Source: a virus
Direction: 5' to 3' (one strand)
IMG/VR virus record: IMGVR_UViG_3300020391_000003
Location: 62,001-126,000 of that record
DNA: 64,000 nucleotides
This document shows, in pieces, positions 23,889 through 32,000 of this stretch. Position numbers and translations under genes: made by a program. Every line of letters starts with the position of its first letter. Position 1 is the stretch's first letter. The notes under the pieces were generated by a model that was given only the letters and a program-made list of their open reading frames with translations, was not told where the DNA came from and searched no databases.

Positions 23889-24140
23889 ATGCACGAAGCA
23901 ATGACAGAAGAAATTAATTATAACAAAGGTTATGATAAAGGTTGGGCAGATGCCCAAGAACATCTCTCAAAGAAATTTGAAAAGGCAATACTGAAAGCCA
24001 AATTAGATTCCTATGAAAAAGGTTATCGAGCAGGAGCAAATCAACTTTCAAACGATCCCTGCGTTTGTGGATTTTGGGGCAGAAGTCATTCAAATAAAAT
24101 AGTAAGCGATTGGTATGACGATTGCGAAAATGGAAAATGA
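23889..24140 (+). CDS. Hypothetical protein
   Basis: The 83-residue product has two similar units, YNKGYDKGWADAQEHLSKKF and DSYEKGYRAGANQLSND, of the Y-x-K-G-Y-x-x-G-x-x-x-A type. Such repeats (Y-x-x-G-x-x-x-G/A) are seen in small phage helical proteins. The C-terminus has a C-x-C (PCVCGFWG) that might bind metal. Not recognised. Confidence 0.5.
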   Translation: MHEAMTEEINYNKGYDKGWADAQEHLSKKFEKAILKAKLDSYEKGYRAGANQLSNDPCVCGFWGRSHSNKIVSDWYDDCENGK

Positions 24141-24181
24141 TTAACCCCCGAATCAATTCTTGAAGATTTAATAAATTTCTC

Positions 24182-24210
24182 TTGACATCTCAAAGTTAAT
24201 TTGCTATAAT
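24182..24210 (+). promoter_or_regulatory. Perfect consensus promoter, leaderless type
   Basis: TTGACA and TATAAT are both perfect and 17 bases apart; the ATG at 24218 begins 7 bases after the -10. Confidence 0.87.
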
Positions 24211-24217
24211 GCTCGTC

Positions 24218-24604
24218 ATGGAATTATCAGATATATTGCAATTTATAGTTGGCTTTTCTATACTATGGGTATGGTTAATACGATCTCATGTAGCCACCAA
24301 TTATAGAGTTGGTGGAGCGACTACCCTGAGAGAAGAAGTTATAGAAGTGGGTTTTCCTAATTGGGTTTATGATGCTTTAAGAGTGGTGAAACCATTTTTT
24401 GCGTTTTTTCTTATGATAGGACTTCTTTATGATCCATTTACCCTGCCTTGTATGGCGGCGACTACACTTTTTATGTTAGGTGGGCTTGGTATGCACATTT
24501 ATGCTAAGGATAGTATAAAGAAAATGATTCCCGCTTTAATTTTATTATTATTTTGTTTTATAATTTTTACTTGTCCATCAAAGTGGGAGAACTTTAATAG
24601 CTGA
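24218..24604 (+). CDS. DoxX-like integral membrane protein
   Basis: The 128-residue product has four hydrophobic segments, with the DoxX-like pattern ALRVVKPFFAFFLMIGLLYD and TTLFMLGGLGMHIYAKDS. DoxX-family proteins are small membrane proteins linked to quinone or thiol redox. The start is fixed by the promoter. With the SdhC-like and quinone reductase-like genes this would be a third membrane-redox gene; that link is inference. Confidence 0.55.
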   Translation: MELSDILQFIVGFSILWVWLIRSHVATNYRVGGATTLREEVIEVGFPNWVYDALRVVKPFFAFFLMIGLLYDPFTLPCMAATTLFMLGGLGMHIYAKDSIKKMIPALILLLFCFIIFTCPSKWENFNS

Positions 24605-24629
24605 TCCCACTTGCTCTATACCTTTTGAT

Positions 24630-24863
24630 ATGAGAACATATATTAGCACAATTTTTTATTTCTTGGGAGACTTAACATCAAAACTTTTACAATATAGTAT
24701 AACAAGCGTAATTTTTTATCCGATATACAGAAGATTAATGTTAATCAGTATTAGTCTTGACAAAAATAATATTGTATGGGAGAATGCAGAAAAAAAAGAA
24801 AGTGCAAGAGTAGATTTTATTGCTAGATTAAAAAATGAAAATAGAATTAGGTATAAGAGGTAG
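24630..24863 (+). CDS. Small hydrophobic protein
   Basis: The 77-residue product starts with MRTYISTIFYFLGDLTSKLL, hydrophobic stretches follow (SITSVIFYPIYRRLMLISI), then a charged tail. It overlaps the next gene by 29 bases. Not recognised. Confidence 0.4.
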   Translation: MRTYISTIFYFLGDLTSKLLQYSITSVIFYPIYRRLMLISISLDKNNIVWENAEKKESARVDFIARLKNENRIRYKR

Positions 24864-25101
24864 TGAGGATGCAATAAATCATATACTACTTAGAGTAAAC
24901 AATGATTTTATTTTGCAGACTAAAGACAATTTATTTTTTGCGGGAGAAGAAGGTAGAGATAAAACAGGAAAAAATTTAGTTGAGTTATTAGAAACTTTAT
25001 CTAAAGATCACGAAATATCTGTTCGCAAAAATGTTGCGGAAGAAATTGAAAGAGAATTAAATTTAAATGGAGAAATAATTAAATATGAAAACATTACATA
25101 A
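24835..25101 (+). CDS. Hypothetical protein
   Basis: The 88-residue product is mixed alpha/beta and acidic, with KDHEISVRKNVAEEIERELN near the end. It overlaps both neighbours by 17-29 bases. Not recognised. Confidence 0.45.
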   Translation: MKIELGIRGSEDAINHILLRVNNDFILQTKDNLFFAGEEGRDKTGKNLVELLETLSKDHEISVRKNVAEEIERELNLNGEIIKYENIT

Positions 25102-25405
25102 TACTAAAAATTGCAATTACAGAAAATTATTGCATAAAAAATTAAAGCACGGCAAAATAAGTGGCAAGTTCTATAAGTTTCTTTGCAGAAACTTTCCTTA
25201 TCGAGTTACCGCAAGGGAAGTGCAAATTTGCGTCGCAATGGTTCTTGATGGCAGAATGACCGAAAATAAAGCCATTGCCACTTTGCAACGAGCAACTACT
25301 GAACTTAGAAGACAACAAGAGATGTATCAATCAAATATAGATTGCAGAAAGAAAATTTCAAAAACAACCACTCCATATACAAAACCTCTTTATACAAATA
25401 AATGA
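25085..25405 (+). CDS. Hypothetical basic protein
   Basis: The 106-residue product is strongly basic (RKLLHKKLKHGKISGKFYKF, RVTAREVQICVAMVLDGRMT) with helices suited to nucleic acid contact. It overlaps its neighbours. Not recognised. Confidence 0.45.
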   Translation: MKTLHNTKNCNYRKLLHKKLKHGKISGKFYKFLCRNFPYRVTAREVQICVAMVLDGRMTENKAIATLQRATTELRRQQEMYQSNIDCRKKISKTTTPYTKPLYTNK

Positions 25406-25506
25406 AAGAAAAAATTAATCAAATAAAAGAATTATTTGGAGCAATCGGGGTATTTTTTATCTTGACTTGCTTGCAAATATGGTATATAATAACAGGAAAT
25501 GAATAA
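25402..25506 (+). CDS. Tiny membrane protein
   Basis: The 34-residue product has one hydrophobic segment (AIGVFFILTCLQIWYIITG). It begins at an ATGA overlap, and the promoter for the next gene lies within it. Confidence 0.4.
   Translation: MKEKINQIKELFGAIGVFFILTCLQIWYIITGNE
25462..25490 (+). promoter_or_regulatory. Promoter, near-leaderless
   Basis: TTGACT and a perfect TATAAT are 17 bases apart; the ATG at 25499 begins 8 bases after the -10, with AGGA directly before it. Confidence 0.75.
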
Positions 25507-25717
25507 AGAATTATACTTAATGTTAAAATCATCTGCCGAGTCGGATGTCGCAAAAGCCAAGTTGTCTTTAAAATTGCTTGGCAAACACGCAGTTGGAATT
25601 GGAGATCACTCTACCAATGATTTTTATAAAAATGCAGAAGAAGCACTCCATTTGCTTGATAATGCAAATAGTAGATTAGATACTTTGGAAAAATATATTG
25701 CCGAAATAAATGATTAA
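25499..25717 (+). CDS. Hypothetical helical protein
   Basis: The 72-residue product MNKELYLMLKSSAESDVAKA... is helical with heptads toward the C-terminus. It overlaps the previous and next genes by 8 bases each. Not recognised. Confidence 0.5.
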   Translation: MNKELYLMLKSSAESDVAKAKLSLKLLGKHAVGIGDHSTNDFYKNAEEALHLLDNANSRLDTLEKYIAEIND

Positions 25718-25883
25718 TTTATTAGATATTGGAACTACATTTGGCGGTCTTAAAGACTTTGATGTAACAAATATAGTTAAACAATTATTGTGGAAAAATA
25801 ACGCACAAGAATTTACTTTAAAAATATCAAAAGATATTGACGATTATCACATTTATGTAAAAATAGAAGATGTAAAAAAATGA
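25710..25883 (+). CDS. Small hypothetical protein
   Basis: The 57-residue product MINLLDIGTTFGGLKDFDVT... ends in beta-like DDYHIYVKIEDVKK. It overlaps both neighbours (8 bases and ATGA). Not recognised. Confidence 0.4.
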   Translation: MINLLDIGTTFGGLKDFDVTNIVKQLLWKNNAQEFTLKISKDIDDYHIYVKIEDVKK

Positions 25884-26107
25884 ACAGGTTTGATTTAGAA
25901 GAAGACATCAGCAATCTCAACCAAATAGGTGAAGATATAGAAACAATGATATATGCTATTGGGGACTCTGCAAATAAATATAGCGAAGATCAATTACTAA
26001 ATATGTTGATTGGCATAAAACAATTACATGATACTCGTTATGAAAAAATGTGGGCTACATTTGAACACTTAGTTAAAAACGGAACGATTTCAAATAATAA
26101 GGTATGA
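25880..26107 (+). CDS. Hypothetical helical protein
   Basis: The 75-residue product is acidic and helical (LEEDISNLNQIGEDIETMIY). It begins and ends with ATGA overlaps. Not recognised. Confidence 0.45.
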   Translation: MNRFDLEEDISNLNQIGEDIETMIYAIGDSANKYSEDQLLNMLIGIKQLHDTRYEKMWATFEHLVKNGTISNNKV

Positions 26108-26442
26108 GAAAAAAATCTTGGTATCTCTCTTCAGTCAGAAAAGAACAATTGGATCAATTTAAACTTTTAGAAATAAAAGACTTTTTTACAAATAAAGGTA
26201 TTCAATTACGACACACAAAAAAACAAATAAGAAAAAGAATATCTTATAGATTTTGGAGACCGATTGTTGAGCAAGTAAGTTCAAATATCAAATCATCAGA
26301 ACGAAATAATGTTGTACAAAAAATATGGAGAGAGATGGATGATCGTTGTTGTTTTCACACATTAACTCAATCGATTTATGATCTAGAATCACTTGCACTA
26401 TGCACAGAAGATCACGACAATGGACATTGGAACGAGAAGTAA
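26104..26442 (+). CDS. Hypothetical protein
   Basis: The 112-residue product is basic in its first half (RKKSWYLSSVRKEQ, TKKQIRKRISYRFWR), with Cys and His in the second (DRCCFHTLTQ, TEDHDNGHW) that might bind metal. It overlaps both neighbours. Confidence 0.4.
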   Translation: MRKKSWYLSSVRKEQLDQFKLLEIKDFFTNKGIQLRHTKKQIRKRISYRFWRPIVEQVSSNIKSSERNNVVQKIWREMDDRCCFHTLTQSIYDLESLALCTEDHDNGHWNEK

Positions 26443-26647
26443 AAAATATGTTGAATATCATATGTTTAATACATTTCATCCAATCTACGAAACAAAAATA
26501 CAAGTTCATGGTTTATGGCATGAAGCAAATGGTGAAATAAGATACGAGTCTATTTTAGAAGAAGAACCCGACGGAACGCAAATAAGCTACCTGTTCCCCA
26601 TCTTTAATCCCGACTCTGATGAGTTTGACAATTACTCTCGTTTATAA
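26420..26647 (+). CDS. Hypothetical protein
   Basis: The 75-residue product MDIGTRSKKYVEYHMFNTFH... is beta-rich and acidic toward the end. The chosen ATG overlaps the previous gene by 23 bases; an earlier in-frame ATG at 26393 is possible. Confidence 0.4.
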   Translation: MDIGTRSKKYVEYHMFNTFHPIYETKIQVHGLWHEANGEIRYESILEEEPDGTQISYLFPIFNPDSDEFDNYSRL

Positions 26648-26655
26648 TTTTCGGC

Positions 26656-26684
26656 TTGACAAATCAAAATATATATGATATACT
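26656..26684 (+). promoter_or_regulatory. Promoter, leaderless type
   Basis: TTGACA and TATACT are 17 bases apart; the ATG at 26692 begins 7 bases after the -10. Confidence 0.8.
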
Positions 26685-26691
26685 CACGACT

Positions 26692-26862
26692 ATGAATCAA
26701 ATAATACTAGATACCTTGGAAGAGTTTCAAGACTCTCAAATTAATATTGCGAGTTTAACTGCACGACAAATTTTAGCAAATAAACTTGAGGAAAACCTAG
26801 AACAATATGTTACTGACTTGGTAGAAGAAGCAGTTTCAGTAATTGAAGGTTTATCAAAGTGA
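26692..26862 (+). CDS. Small acidic helical protein
   Basis: The 56-residue product MNQIILDTLEEFQDSQINIA... is amphipathic. Its start follows the promoter; an earlier in-frame start would sit on the -35 box. It overlaps the next gene by ATGA-type contact. Confidence 0.5.
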   Translation: MNQIILDTLEEFQDSQINIASLTARQILANKLEENLEQYVTDLVEEAVSVIEGLSK

Positions 26863-27128
26863 ACGATATAGAAAACTTAATTGAATCACGAATGGAAGCA
26901 ATCAAAATAATGATGGAAAATCTTCAAGATGATTTGCTTATTCACGAATTAGAACATATTGCATCAAGACATAATGATTTAATCGCACAATCTAGATTTT
27001 GGCATAAACAAAATAATAAAGAAAGATACTTATATGATCTAACAGATTATGCACAATGGCTTTTCAAATATTTAGGTTGGCAAGACATAGAAATAGAAAA
27101 CAAATTAAATGAAAATAAATATGAATAG
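26859..27128 (+). CDS. Hypothetical helical protein
   Basis: The 89-residue product is helical with acidic N-terminus (NDIENLIESRMEAIKIMMEN) and several His (HELEHIASRHND). The start is GTG. It overlaps the next ATG by 8 bases. Not recognised. Confidence 0.45.
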   Translation: MNDIENLIESRMEAIKIMMENLQDDLLIHELEHIASRHNDLIAQSRFWHKQNNKERYLYDLTDYAQWLFKYLGWQDIEIENKLNENKYE

Positions 27129-27288
27129 TTCACAAATAATTTTTGCTTCAGAAGTAGAAGAATTTTTTTGGGTTGAAGATGATATTTCTGTTCCTCAAGG
27201 TACTCCGATTGGATACGAAGTTGAGCGTGGAAATAATATAGACCTTGTGTTATTTGAAGATATATATTGGTCTGACCAAAACTTATAA
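27121..27288 (+). CDS. Small acidic protein
   Basis: The 55-residue product MNSSQIIFASEVEEFFWVED... is acidic with strand-like segments. It overlaps the previous gene by 8 bases and ends 2 bases before the next ATG. Not recognised. Confidence 0.4.
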   Translation: MNSSQIIFASEVEEFFWVEDDISVPQGTPIGYEVERGNNIDLVLFEDIYWSDQNL

Positions 27289-27290
27289 CA

Positions 27291-27560
27291 ATGAAAGACG
27301 AAGATAGAGTGTATGAATTTCGCTTGGAATATCTTAGTGGTAATTCTGTTGGTCACAACTATCATTACTATCTTGCACAAAATGCAGAAAAAGCATTATC
27401 TTATCAACTTGAAATGATGGATCACAAACATTGGAACATACAAATAATCAAATTAGAAAGAAAATGTCCATACGGAAATAAATGGATTGATGAAAGCGAA
27501 GTGCTTAAAAAAACTAATGAAATTAAAGATATGATTTCTAATCGAGAAAAAAACGCTTGA
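27291..27560 (+). CDS. Hypothetical protein
   Basis: The 89-residue product is mixed (YEFRLEYLSGNSVGHNYHYY), with HKHWNIQIIKLERKCPYGNK in the second half. The next promoter begins inside its last codons. Not recognised. Confidence 0.45.
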   Translation: MKDEDRVYEFRLEYLSGNSVGHNYHYYLAQNAEKALSYQLEMMDHKHWNIQIIKLERKCPYGNKWIDESEVLKKTNEIKDMISNREKNA

Positions 27561-27585
27561 CAAACCCATTGCATTGTGTCATCAT
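27557..27585 (+). promoter_or_regulatory. Promoter, weak -10
   Basis: A perfect TTGACA is followed after 17 bases by CATCAT; the ATG at 27592 begins 6 bases later. The -10 is poor, but the geometry fits the others. Confidence 0.5.
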
Positions 27586-27591
27586 TTAAAA

Positions 27592-28005
27592 ATGAGCGGA
27601 GAAGCACATTCAGTATTTTTTAGAAGGACTAATAAAACAAAAGAGTCCAATAGTCAATTATGTAAAATTTTTGAAAGAATTATCTTGGCATCACCTGTCA
27701 AGAAGCACATGAAGTTCTATCCCGACCATCTAGGTCAAGTTGAACTCTACCAAAAAGGTGGAGAAAATGTACCTAAATGGATGGAAAAAGATTTGCGATT
27801 CAATGGAACTTTCGAGTTGCACATATCAACTTATGAGTCTTGGTATGAAGATGGAGACATCTACGAATCTTTTGATCGAGCAGATAGTTTTGTTTCTTTA
27901 GCCAAAAAATTTGCAGAACAATATAACCTAAATTATTATCCTAGAGGAGTTTACGACTTAGAAAAAGAATCAGAAAAAAAAGACTTGACACTTTTTCAGA
28001 AGTAG
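27592..28005 (+). CDS. Hypothetical protein
   Basis: The 137-residue product (MSGEAHSVFFRRTN...) has WMEKDLRFNGTFELHISTYE and a Tyr/Asp-rich centre, with no family recognised. The start is set by the promoter; a TTG 18 bases upstream is an alternative. Confidence 0.5.
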   Translation: MSGEAHSVFFRRTNKTKESNSQLCKIFERIILASPVKKHMKFYPDHLGQVELYQKGGENVPKWMEKDLRFNGTFELHISTYESWYEDGDIYESFDRADSFVSLAKKFAEQYNLNYYPRGVYDLEKESEKKDLTLFQK

Positions 28006-28013
28006 TTTAAGCT
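27985..28013 (+). promoter_or_regulatory. Promoter, weak -10
   Basis: TTGACA and TAAGCT are 17 bases apart; the ATG at 28020 begins 6 bases after the -10. Confidence 0.55.
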
Positions 28014-28019
28014 TATGGC

Positions 28020-28256
28020 ATGATTGATTTTATTGCAGACATGAACGCTTCGATTGCGAAGCATGAAAAAGAGTTGGCATCACAACCTCGCAAGGGTATG
28101 ATGGTCTATTTAGATAAAAGCACTCCAATTTTAGTGCAGTACGCTAGTGCGGAGAGTTTCAACAAGGCAAAGTCTATGACCTCAAGGAAAGGTCAATCGA
28201 GTTGCTTGCGTAATGTCTTGGATGGTAATGGAAGCCTACAAGCAAAAAAGTTTTAA
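28020..28256 (+). CDS. Hypothetical basic protein
   Basis: The 78-residue product has a helical N-terminus (MIDFIADMNASIAKHEKELA) and a basic, Ser/Gly-rich end. The leaderless promoter fixes its start. Not recognised. Confidence 0.5.
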   Translation: MIDFIADMNASIAKHEKELASQPRKGMMVYLDKSTPILVQYASAESFNKAKSMTSRKGQSSCLRNVLDGNGSLQAKKF

Positions 28257-28263
28257 TTTTTTC

Positions 28264-28292
28264 TTGACAAACTAATTTTTTTATCGTAGAAT
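28264..28292 (+). promoter_or_regulatory. Promoter of the rIIA/rIIB-like pair, with leader
   Basis: TTGACA and TAGAAT are 17 bases apart. Unlike most, the ATG (28324) lies 31 bases after the -10, giving a short A-rich leader with no Shine-Dalgarno. Confidence 0.75.
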
Positions 28293-28323
28293 ATATTCTT
28301 ACTTAACAAAAACCCAAACTAAA

Positions 28324-30612
28324 ATGATTATTGCAGAAAACAAACAAAAGAAAGTTGTAAGCTCACATGACTTTGATTCGGTGAGTTGTACTATTGATGC
28401 AGAAGATATGCGTTATGTTGCATCTCTTCTCAGAAACAATTACTCTAATACGCAACTTGCGGTCATTAGAGAGATTAGTGCGAACGCACTAGACGCAAAC
28501 CTAGAGGCAAATTCAAAGCGTAAAATTGAAGTCTCTCTACCAACTCGTATGCAATCTAATTTTTGCGTTCGTGATTTTGGCGGTGGACTAAGCAAAGAAG
28601 ATGTCTTTGGATTGTACTCCAAGTATGGCAAGTCTACCAAAAGACAATCGAACAATTATATTGGTGCATTTGGAATCGGCAAATTTGCCCCTTTGTCTTA
28701 CGGAGAAAATTTCACTTGCGTTTCATATCATGGTGGAATGAAAACTTCCTACAACATTTTTGTCAACGAAGAAGATGACACTAAGATTGTCGAACTGCAT
28801 CAAGAACCTAGTGCTGAACCAACAGGTTTGTGCATCGAAGTTGCAATTTCTGATTCGGATATTGAAAAGTTTCGAGATACTTGCCAAAAGTTTTTCAAGT
28901 TCTTTCCCGAAAAAGATATGCCCAAGTTTCTTGGTGTTGAATCTAATTTTATAGAAAAACAAAAGATATTACTTTCTAGCAAGAAAGACGATTGGTTTTT
29001 CTTGGAAAGCTCAAATACTCGTTATTATGGATATGGAAATTCTAGTCGTTCTCATGTTATCATGGGCAGAGTTTCATATCCTCTCGATCCTAATGCGATT
29101 GATGTAAAGAATTATGTAAAAGATGATCGACAAATTAATATCATCGAATCTTTATTGCAAGAATCAAATTTTTATTTGCGAGTACCATTGGGTTGCGTAA
29201 AGTTGCATCATAGCAGAGAAGCATTGGAATACAACAAACCAACACAAAAGTTTATTGTGCAACTTATGCTAGAAGTGGTGCAAGAAATTCAAGCAATCGC
29301 AAAAGAAAAACTTGCCGATTCAGCAGATTTATTTCAAGCAAAAGCTAATTATGCTAAAATTATAAATTCTATGCCCGATTCTTTGCAAAGAGCATTTAGA
29401 AATTCTTTTGAATGGAACGGAATAAAGATTGATTCTTTTGGATTTAGTCGTCCATATGGAATGACAGATGATCTTGTTTTGACTCTAACCGAAAAGATTT
29501 CTGATCGTGATGCTCGTAATGGATTCAAAGTTAAAAGTCACAAAGTATCCAATATTAATTGCAGAGATAATGTTATTTTTCTTGTGCAAGATATTGAATC
29601 TTCTCATGGCAATAACCTTAGAGCAAGAACTCTGTTTAATCAAGATTCTAATTTACAAGATATATATTTTATTCATGCAAAAACCGATACTGCACAAAGT
29701 GTTATTGACAACGAATGGAATTTCAATTTGATTGACGATTCTCATATCAAGTATTGCTCTAATGTTGCCAAAGAAAAACCTCAAATTGGAGTCAGAAAAG
29801 GTAGTGGAAGTCGAGCAAACATTCCTTTGTTTGAAATGAAAGATGATAAAGGTGGATATGGTTATCGCAACATTGATTATTGGTCTAATGTTGCGGATGA
29901 TATTTCTGTCTTGCAGTCTCAAAAAAATCCCAAGGGATTGGTCAACGGAAAGTATATTTATGTTCCAATCAAGAATTACAAGATTGACCACAAGAGTTTG
30001 GACTTGGATGCAGTCTACAAAAGAGCAAGTGGTATTCGTAAACTTGCCCAAGATAAATCGCAAGAAAAATCTTTTCGATTATTTGGAGTTAGAAGTGGAG
30101 ATGTATCCAAGTTGGACAAAAGTCTTTGGTTATCATTCTTTGATTTCTATGCAGATTTTGCAAAGACCTATCTCAAGTTAAATTTGAAGTCTGCCAAGAC
30201 ATCTTATGGAAGCATTATGGCATCAAAAGATTCACAACTTCATACGCTTATGAATGAAGTCAGATATGATATTGGTGCAATTTTCAACAACAATAATGTA
30301 AAATTGGATTCTCTAGGTGAAGATCATCTTATATTTCAATCGAAGAAAAAATATAATACAATTATCCATGACAATGAATCTCCAACTTGCAGATCATACA
30401 TTGTATACTTGCTTGCAAACGGACATCAAGATTGGGTTGACTTCAACTTCAACGGATCATTTTCTGCCAAGCAAATGAAGAAAGATATTAATGCAATTAT
30501 TTCTACTTATCCGATGCTCACTTATGTTGGCTCAAGTGTAAATAATTACAGAGGAACTCCCAAGGTATACCAACAAATTATCGACTACATACAAATGGTA
30601 GACAAAAATTAA
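28324..30612 (+). CDS. rIIA: rIIA-like protein with GHKL ATPase domain
   Basis: The 762-residue protein opens with a GHKL ATP-binding domain: IREISANALDANLEAN (N box, Glu50, Asn54, Asp57), VRDFGGGLS (G1, D84-x-G-x-G) and IGAFGIGKFAPLSY (G2). Size (T4 rIIA is about 725) and order fit rIIA. The rest is alpha/beta with no motif I can name. In T4, rIIA and rIIB protect against Rex-mediated exclusion by lambda lysogens and associate with membrane. The rIIB-like gene follows with its own promoter. This pairing strengthens the call. Confidence 0.8.
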   Translation: MIIAENKQKKVVSSHDFDSVSCTIDAEDMRYVASLLRNNYSNTQLAVIREISANALDANLEANSKRKIEVSLPTRMQSNFCVRDFGGGLSKEDVFGLYSKYGKSTKRQSNNYIGAFGIGKFAPLSYGENFTCVSYHGGMKTSYNIFVNEEDDTKIVELHQEPSAEPTGLCIEVAISDSDIEKFRDTCQKFFKFFPEKDMPKFLGVESNFIEKQKILLSSKKDDWFFLESSNTRYYGYGNSSRSHVIMGRVSYPLDPNAIDVKNYVKDDRQINIIESLLQESNFYLRVPLGCVKLHHSREALEYNKPTQKFIVQLMLEVVQEIQAIAKEKLADSADLFQAKANYAKIINSMPDSLQRAFRNSFEWNGIKIDSFGFSRPYGMTDDLVLTLTEKISDRDARNGFKVKSHKVSNINCRDNVIFLVQDIESSHGNNLRARTLFNQDSNLQDIYFIHAKTDTAQSVIDNEWNFNLIDDSHIKYCSNVAKEKPQIGVRKGSGSRANIPLFEMKDDKGGYGYRNIDYWSNVADDISVLQSQKNPKGLVNGKYIYVPIKNYKIDHKSLDLDAVYKRASGIRKLAQDKSQEKSFRLFGVRSGDVSKLDKSLWLSFFDFYADFAKTYLKLNLKSAKTSYGSIMASKDSQLHTLMNEVRYDIGAIFNNNNVKLDSLGEDHLIFQSKKKYNTIIHDNESPTCRSYIVYLLANGHQDWVDFNFNGSFSAKQMKKDINAIISTYPMLTYVGSSVNNYRGTPKVYQQIIDYIQMVDKN

Positions 30613-30613
30613 C

Positions 30614-30642
30614 TTGACAAACTATAAAAAATCAACTATACT
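30614..30642 (+). promoter_or_regulatory. Promoter of the rIIB-like gene, leaderless type
   Basis: TTGACA and TATACT are 17 bases apart; the ATG at 30649 begins 6 bases after the -10, and the -35 lies 1 base after the rIIA-like stop. Confidence 0.82.
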
Positions 30643-30648
30643 ATAATT

Positions 30649-31731
30649 ATGAAAAAAGTACCATATCAATTAAGCGAAAGTTCAATTACTATTTTTTGGG
30701 AAGGCAAACCTTATACCCTTCGCAAAGATCATCCTAATTTTGTGCTTGCTCGTCAAGCAATCTTTGATGCAAGGTATGAAGACCTTGGTAGTCTTCTTGA
30801 CATCAAGAAGTCAGTCGAAAACTTTATCGAAGGAGATATTGAAGTCAAAGATGAAGTTGTTTATTACAAAGGTCATCGTTTGCATGGAGTTGTTGTAGAC
30901 AAGCTCATAGAAATGCTTCGTCTTGGCATGAAAGATTCTGCTCCTTTGGTCAACTTTATTCAAAGGTTGCAGTCGAATCCATCTGCCAATTCAGTAAATG
31001 AACTTTATACTTTTCTAAGTTACAAGTCATTGCCTAATGATGAAGATGGCATGGTGTTGGGCTACAAAGGAGTACAAGGAAACTTTTGGAGTCAAACAGG
31101 AAATAGAGATACCATTGTTGTGCAAGGCAAGACCAATGAAAGACATCAAATCTATAACGGAGTTGGTGAAACCATCGAGGTTGCTCGTAGATGCGTAGAT
31201 GACAACAAAGACAATCATTGTTCCTTTGGACTTCATGTCGGCTCATACGATTATGCAAATAATTGGGCAGGAGAAGATGGAAAATTACTTGTTGTAAAAT
31301 TTGATCCTTCTGATGCAGTTAGTGTTCCTACTGATTGCGATTTTCAAAAGCTGAGAGTCAGCAAATACGAAGTAATCGCAGACATCACAGATAGTCGTAC
31401 AGAGCTTTTTAAACCTGTCTACGAGGCTAATAAGCCTATCTACGGATCAGACGATGATTACGATGCTTGTTGCGATGATAAAGATGAATATGGCGATTGC
31501 GATTGCGATGAAGAAGCTGATCTCGACTCTCTTGCTATTCGCAACTATGTTGAGAACAAACATGAGAATGAACAAAATCCTACTCTCAAGCAAATTCAAA
31601 GCAGAATGAAAGGTTCTGAACTGACTTGCGGAGAAATCCTTGACATTGTTAGAGATTTTGGATATTATGTATGTGAGAATTATGGTTCACCTAGATCATT
31701 GTGGATTGTCGAACCAAACCCTAATCAATAA
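30649..31731 (+). CDS. rIIB: rIIB-like protein
   Basis: The 360-residue protein contains the rIIB core: HGVVVDKLIEMLRLGMKDSA, ELYTFLSYKSLPNDEDGMVL, GVGETIEVARRCVDDN, then CSFGLHVGSYDYANNW and LLVVKFDPSDAVSVPTDCDF with KLRVSKYEVIADI. This C-S-x-G-L-H-x-G-x-x-x-Y-A and P-x-D-x-V-S-V-P-x-D pattern marks rIIB and its relatives. After about residue 260 an acidic Cys-rich linker (DYDACCDDKDEYGDCDCDE) leads to a C-terminal helical domain. It works with rIIA in T4; the target here is unknown. Confidence 0.85.
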   Translation: MKKVPYQLSESSITIFWEGKPYTLRKDHPNFVLARQAIFDARYEDLGSLLDIKKSVENFIEGDIEVKDEVVYYKGHRLHGVVVDKLIEMLRLGMKDSAPLVNFIQRLQSNPSANSVNELYTFLSYKSLPNDEDGMVLGYKGVQGNFWSQTGNRDTIVVQGKTNERHQIYNGVGETIEVARRCVDDNKDNHCSFGLHVGSYDYANNWAGEDGKLLVVKFDPSDAVSVPTDCDFQKLRVSKYEVIADITDSRTELFKPVYEANKPIYGSDDDYDACCDDKDEYGDCDCDEEADLDSLAIRNYVENKHENEQNPTLKQIQSRMKGSELTCGEILDIVRDFGYYVCENYGSPRSLWIVEPNPNQ

Positions 31732-31748
31732 TTTAATTACAAAATAAA

Positions 31749-32000
31749 ATGAATACAACTACAAACAATGCGGTGTTGCTTGATACAATCTCCCAAGCAA
31801 ATGAAGCTCAAGTAGATTCTATTTGGGCTATTCTAAAATACAAAGAAATTGGAATCTATCGAAAGATTGCTTGCATCTGCGAAGTATTAAACCTAGACTT
31901 TCAAGAAAGTCTTAATGATCTTCCTCAAGACGAAGAAGGTAGAATACTAGATTACAAAACAAGACATCTTATTCACGATACTCTTATTGGAGTTTCCTAA
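31749..32000 (+). CDS. Hypothetical helical protein
   Basis: The 83-residue product is helical (LLDTISQANEAQVDSIWAIL) and acidic toward the C-terminus. It follows the rIIB-like stop by 17 bases and ends at a TAATG overlap with the next gene. Not recognised. Confidence 0.5.
   Translation: MNTTTNNAVLLDTISQANEAQVDSIWAILKYKEIGIYRKIACICEVLNLDFQESLNDLPQDEEGRILDYKTRHLIHDTLIGVS

Noticed and set aside
28440-30181. Several long frames on either strand within the rIIA-like gene
   Set aside because: Each overlaps the strongly supported GHKL protein and lacks any family features.
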